Positions 61,276-64,000 of a DNA stretch of 64,000 nucleotides are shown one piece after another. Within the stretch, counting starts at the first letter, position 1, and each line of letters opens with the position of its first letter. A model generated the notes under the pieces. The model saw nothing but the letters and a program-made list of their open reading frames with translations, ran no database searches and was not told the DNA's origin. The stretch spans positions 1-64,000 of the forward strand of contig CALUVG010000004.1 of the NCBI GenBank assembly GCA_944324165.1, given 5' to 3'. Source of the DNA: Candidatus Gastranaerophilales bacterium. GTDB taxonomy: Bacteria; Cyanobacteriota; Vampirovibrionia; Gastranaerophilales; Gastranaerophilaceae. The translations under genes and the position numbers were made by a program.

Positions 61276-62259
61276 TCAATAATCCTCATCGTCTTGCATA
61301 GCGCGTTTAAGAATATTTTTATCAAGTTTTTTGGTTGATGTTTTTCGTTCTTTTTTATTGTTTTTGGGCTGCTGATGAACAGCAGATAGATTATTTTTAT
61401 ACCAGAGTGTCCAGCTAATACTTCTCAAAGGAAGTGAAAAACCCATTGCAATGAAAAGTGTAATGTTAGAAATAATAGATTTAGCAATTATTTCAGGAGT
61501 AATCAGCATATTGAATTTTTGTATTACAAAGTTTATTTGATCTAATGGTAAAGTCATCGCCCAGTCAGATAAAAGTTTTATGAAAAAATTATTTATGAGT
61601 GTAGCATCAAATATAACAATTAATCCGTGGTATATCAGGTAGAGAACTATAAATAGTATTGCTGCCAGTAATGTCGTTCTTGCAAATTTCCCTTTTATTA
61701 GTGAAAGACTTTCTTTAAAACAGTTTATAGCAGATACGTCTTGTTCAAATGTGAATACTTGAAATATTAGTATAAAATAAATAAAAAATATTCCGCCTAA
61801 TACCCAGAATAAAGGAAAGGTTGCAAATGCCGTGAATATTCCAAATAAAATCCATAACATTATAAATGACAGAGTTCTGGATTTAACCACCGCATTGTGC
61901 GCAGGAAAATCATATACGCGTCCGGTTGTCAGGGCACCTTCAGCCATAGAATTTAATGCCCCGTAAGCAACAAGATAATCCCAGAATGCTTTTACAAAAA
62001 TTAAAAGTCCCGGCAAAGTAAGTAAAATAACAACTATACTTAATGTAGATAAGTTATTTAACAGAGGATATTTTATTAGTACCTGATTTATATTGCTGTT
62101 GAACCAGTATGTCAAACCAAAAATCAAAAATATACCTATAATTTGCCCCAAAACAGGAAAAGCCATATATAAAATAAACTTATGTATATTCATACAAAAA
62201 ATTTTAACTGCTTCAAAAAATATGAGCCAAACAGTTTTATCAGTCTTTGTTCTTGCCAT
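61276..62259 (-). CDS. Multi-pass membrane protein, unknown
   Basis: 327 residues with about six hydrophobic segments (~30-55, ~75-95, ~125-150, ~155-170, ~200-220, ~255-275), separated by short loops, and a basic Lys-rich C-terminal tail. It resembles DUF-type integral membrane proteins but no clear match is made. GGAGGG in front of the ATG. Divergent from the PHP gene. Confidence 0.75.
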   Translation of the reverse strand: MARTKTDKTVWLIFFEAVKIFCMNIHKFILYMAFPVLGQIIGIFLIFGLTYWFNSNINQVLIKYPLLNNLSTLSIVVILLTLPGLLIFVKAFWDYLVAYGALNSMAEGALTTGRVYDFPAHNAVVKSRTLSFIMLWILFGIFTAFATFPLFWVLGGIFFIYFILIFQVFTFEQDVSAINCFKESLSLIKGKFARTTLLAAILFIVLYLIYHGLIVIFDATLINNFFIKLLSDWAMTLPLDQINFVIQKFNMLITPEIIAKSIISNITLFIAMGFSLPLRSISWTLWYKNNLSAVHQQPKNNKKERKTSTKKLDKNILKRAMQDDEDY

Positions 62260-62314
62260 TTTCCCTCCGATTATGTATAATAATTTTATTACAAATAAAA
62301 TTAAAAAAACAACT

Positions 62315-62941
62315 ATGAATTACAAAGATTTAATTAAAACATTTACCGCACAGGATTATGAAGAAAACAGAGTGAATTTACATATTCATACTGATTATTC
62401 TGACGGAAAAGCGGATTTTAACGACATTGTAGATCAGGCACGTGAAAAAGGATATAAATATATTGCGATAGCCGATCACAATACGATGAACGGATATGTA
62501 GATAACCGCATACCTGATAATGTAATACCGGCTGTGGAATTTGACTGCTGGCATGGATATGTGTTTTTGCATATGCTGGCTTATGGTGTTGATTTAGATA
62601 ATGAACAAATAAAAAAATACTTTGCAAAAACTAAAAAAGAAACTGAACTTGATATAATAAGATTTTTTACCTCCCGCAGGGCACCTGCATTGATAAAGGC
62701 AATACATGATGCGGGCGGTATTGCCGTTTTGGCGCATCCGGCATGCTGCTGGTGTATTTCTCTTGACCGATTTATAAAAGACTTAAAAAAACACGGACTT
62801 GATGGGGTTGAGGTTTATTATCCGTATGAGCGCCATAGAGGAATAATAAAGTTTCACAGTCGTGATACTGTTGGAAAAATTGCAGATAAATACGGGCTTA
62901 TAAAAACAGGCGGTACTGATTTACATGAAAAGCACTTATAA
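62315..62941 (+). CDS. PHP-domain metal-dependent phosphoesterase
   Basis: 208 residues. 'NLHIHTDYSDGK', 'IADHNTM', and late 'GGTDLHEK' are the metal-binding His/Asp motifs of the PHP superfamily. It stops soon after the final D-x-H, which is shorter at the C-end than many members. Start is set at 62315; upstream in-frame sequence overlaps the divergent membrane gene and is not natural. Substrate unknown (nucleotide or sugar phosphate). Confidence 0.8.
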   Translation: MNYKDLIKTFTAQDYEENRVNLHIHTDYSDGKADFNDIVDQAREKGYKYIAIADHNTMNGYVDNRIPDNVIPAVEFDCWHGYVFLHMLAYGVDLDNEQIKKYFAKTKKETELDIIRFFTSRRAPALIKAIHDAGGIAVLAHPACCWCISLDRFIKDLKKHGLDGVEVYYPYERHRGIIKFHSRDTVGKIADKYGLIKTGGTDLHEKHL

Positions 62942-63021
62942 ATAAAATCACCGTTAAGGTATTTTAACAATCTTGCCATGCCTGTATTTCTTTTATATTT
63001 TTAAATATGGAGGGATATTCC

Positions 63022-63315
63022 ATGAAAAAACGCTGGTACGATATAGATCCTGTAGTGAGCCGTGCAACTGAAATGCTTGAAAAGTCTGATGAAGAATTAC
63101 AGATTGTGTGTGCGGAATATGTTATTGACAAACTTAAAGATTATGATTTTGAGATGTCACTTGATGACCAGTTTAATTATATTATGCGCCGCTGGTATGA
63201 TAAAAATATTAAAGTTTCGCATGCAATGGAGTATCTGAAACTTGCTCCTGAAGAAGTCAGACGTGAACTTGCGCTTGATATAATTGAGCATATAGAAAAA
63301 AATACAGAAAAATAA
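63022..63315 (+). CDS. Hypothetical protein
   Basis: 97 residues from the ATG at 63022; GGAGGG is placed just right for this ATG rather than for an earlier in-frame ATG at 63007. Helical, acidic, with an internal repeat-like pair ('RWYDIDPVVSRATEMLEKSDEEL' and 'RWYDKNIKVSHAMEYLKLAPEEV' share the R-W-Y-D-x6-A-x-E/Y-x-L pattern). No known family. Confidence 0.65.
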   Translation: MKKRWYDIDPVVSRATEMLEKSDEELQIVCAEYVIDKLKDYDFEMSLDDQFNYIMRRWYDKNIKVSHAMEYLKLAPEEVRRELALDIIEHIEKNTEK

Positions 63316-63331
63316 CTATGTGAGTTATACT

Positions 63332-63676
63332 ATGGAAAATGAAATAAATCGCAAAGTAATAGATATCTTTTCACGACATAATAAAGAGCTGCCGGCGGAA
63401 ACTCCGGAAAAAGTAAAGTATTATGCCGGATTTAACTATGTTAGGATTGATAAAGACAATAACGGTAATAAATTTTCAGCAGAACACCTGCTTAAGTATG
63501 CACAGAAGTGCCACTATATTGTGAGAGTTATGCGTGAATATAAAAATGAAACTGTTTTGTATAACTATGATGTACCGAATGCGGATTTATTTAAGTTTAT
63601 AAAATCTTTTCAGGAAAATACACTTGACGGCACAATTATTGAAATTGATAAATATTTTCCTGACGATTTAGCCTAG
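63332..63676 (+). CDS. Hypothetical protein
   Basis: 114 residues from the ATG at 63332 (a GTG at 63320 is possible). Mixed alpha/beta, no membrane segment, no known motif. Packed tightly between the previous gene and the radical SAM gene. Confidence 0.6.
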   Translation: MENEINRKVIDIFSRHNKELPAETPEKVKYYAGFNYVRIDKDNNGNKFSAEHLLKYAQKCHYIVRVMREYKNETVLYNYDVPNADLFKFIKSFQENTLDGTIIEIDKYFPDDLA

Positions 63677-63688
63677 ATAGCGAGTAAT

Positions 63689-64000
63689 ATGAATTGTTTT
63701 TTTGAAAAATATCATAATGAATTGTATAAATGTAACAAGCCCTACCAGTATGTAGGCGGAGAATTTTTGTCTGCAAATAAAGATTTTGATAGTGTAAAAG
63801 TCAGATTTGCGCTTGCATTTCCCGATAAATACGAGATTGGTATAAGTAATTTGGGTCTGCGCGTTTTATATAATCAAATAAACAATTGTGCAGATTATAT
63901 GGCTGACAGAGTTTATGCGCCGGAACCGGATTTTTCGCCGAAGCCGCTTTATGCGCTTGAAAGCAAACGAGCACTAAATGAATTTGATGCTGTCGGTTTT
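63689..64000 (+). CDS. TIGR03960-type radical SAM protein (partial, N-terminal region)
   Basis: First 104 codons; the gene is cut at the right edge. The N-terminal pattern 'YVGGEF', 'VRFALAFPDKYEIGISNLGLRVLY' and 'DRVYAPEPDF' is characteristic of the TIGR03960 family (B12-binding/radical SAM protein of unknown function, often beside a TIGR03936 gene and rne/rng). The Cys cluster lies beyond the window. Confidence 0.85.
   Translation, partial: MNCFFEKYHNELYKCNKPYQYVGGEFLSANKDFDSVKVRFALAFPDKYEIGISNLGLRVLYNQINNCADYMADRVYAPEPDFSPKPLYALESKRALNEFDAVGF

Noticed and set aside
62093-62314. N-terminal extension of the PHP protein
   Set aside because: It lies inside the divergent membrane-protein gene and its promoter; the family start aligns with 62315.
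1-64000. Prophage or insertion sequence
   Set aside because: No transposase, integrase, capsid, terminase or portal genes were recognised anywhere in the window; the only mobility-like traces are the tRNA-end duplications.

Overview
The window reads as a stretch of chromosome from an uncultured, low-GC, anaerobic gut-type bacterium. The best guess is the non-photosynthetic cyanobacterial sister lineage (Vampirovibrionia / Melainabacteria, order Gastranaerophilales). This is inference from several things. The housekeeping genes are AT-rich and there are no photosynthesis or respiratory genes. The redox metabolism is fermentative: pyruvate:ferredoxin oxidoreductase, a small 4Fe-4S ferredoxin, the NADH sensor Rex, oxygen-labile Fe-S serine dehydratase and flavin-dependent ThyX. 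Several lineage-type proteins carry a short polar N-terminus ending in an 'F-x-G' signature. TGA is a stop codon, so the code is the standard bacterial one.

Layout. 1-11.4 kb is an accessory block of host-interaction-like or regulatory enzymes: an acetyltransferase-like protein, a tyrosine-phosphatase-like protein, an EF-hand plus papain/transglutaminase-like protein, and a ~2,700-residue multidomain protein with an HExxH metallopeptidase motif and an HD phosphohydrolase domain. 11.4-17 kb holds core genes (rlmN, two YkgJ-type cysteine-cluster proteins, a flippase-like membrane protein, rpmE, thyX). 17-17.8 kb has two tRNA-Arg genes flanking a GC-rich triple repeat whose units each end in a copy of the tRNA 3' end. 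17.8-28 kb contains an LCP cell-wall ligase, mgtE, a YtxH/DUF948 envelope-stress cluster, the murT-pdxJ-(zinc ribbon)-rex operon, coaX and the two-subunit serine dehydratase.

28-35 kb is mixed: an AAA+ ATPase and two tandem 301-residue membrane proteins with the F-x-G N-terminus, then purS-purQ-purL, where PurL ends early inside a terminator. 35-42 kb has the PFOR gene, an F-x-G protein with a possible RelA/SpoT-like fold, an rRNA methyltransferase and a nucleotidyltransferase. 42 kb has tRNA-Val with a second tRNA-3'-end-duplicating insertion, followed by the primary sigma factor gene behind a candidate ECF-type promoter. 43.6-50.3 kb is a run of envelope and metabolism genes (acyltransferase, nitrilase, PBP4-type carboxypeptidase, glycosyltransferase, Gfo/Idh oxidoreductase, CDP-alcohol phosphatidyltransferase, trmL, nnrD).

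50.3-54.3 kb has an F-x-G small protein, anmK, a candidate ~265-nt orphan non-coding RNA and a tandem pair of WYL regulators just upstream of dnaE. 57.8-64 kb has deoB, ferredoxin, rph, a PHP phosphoesterase, several small proteins and the start of a TIGR03960-type radical SAM gene cut by the window edge.

The most notable signals are: (i) the recurring N-terminal F-x-G signature on eight otherwise unrelated proteins; (ii) short insertions next to two different tRNAs that break the tRNA at the same T-loop position; (iii) about eight genes with no Shine-Dalgarno whose ATG lies 6-7 nt after a good -10 box, which suggests routine leaderless transcription; and (iv) the promoter-to-terminator orphan RNA at about 52 kb. 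All functional statements are from reading the sequence; no database search was run.
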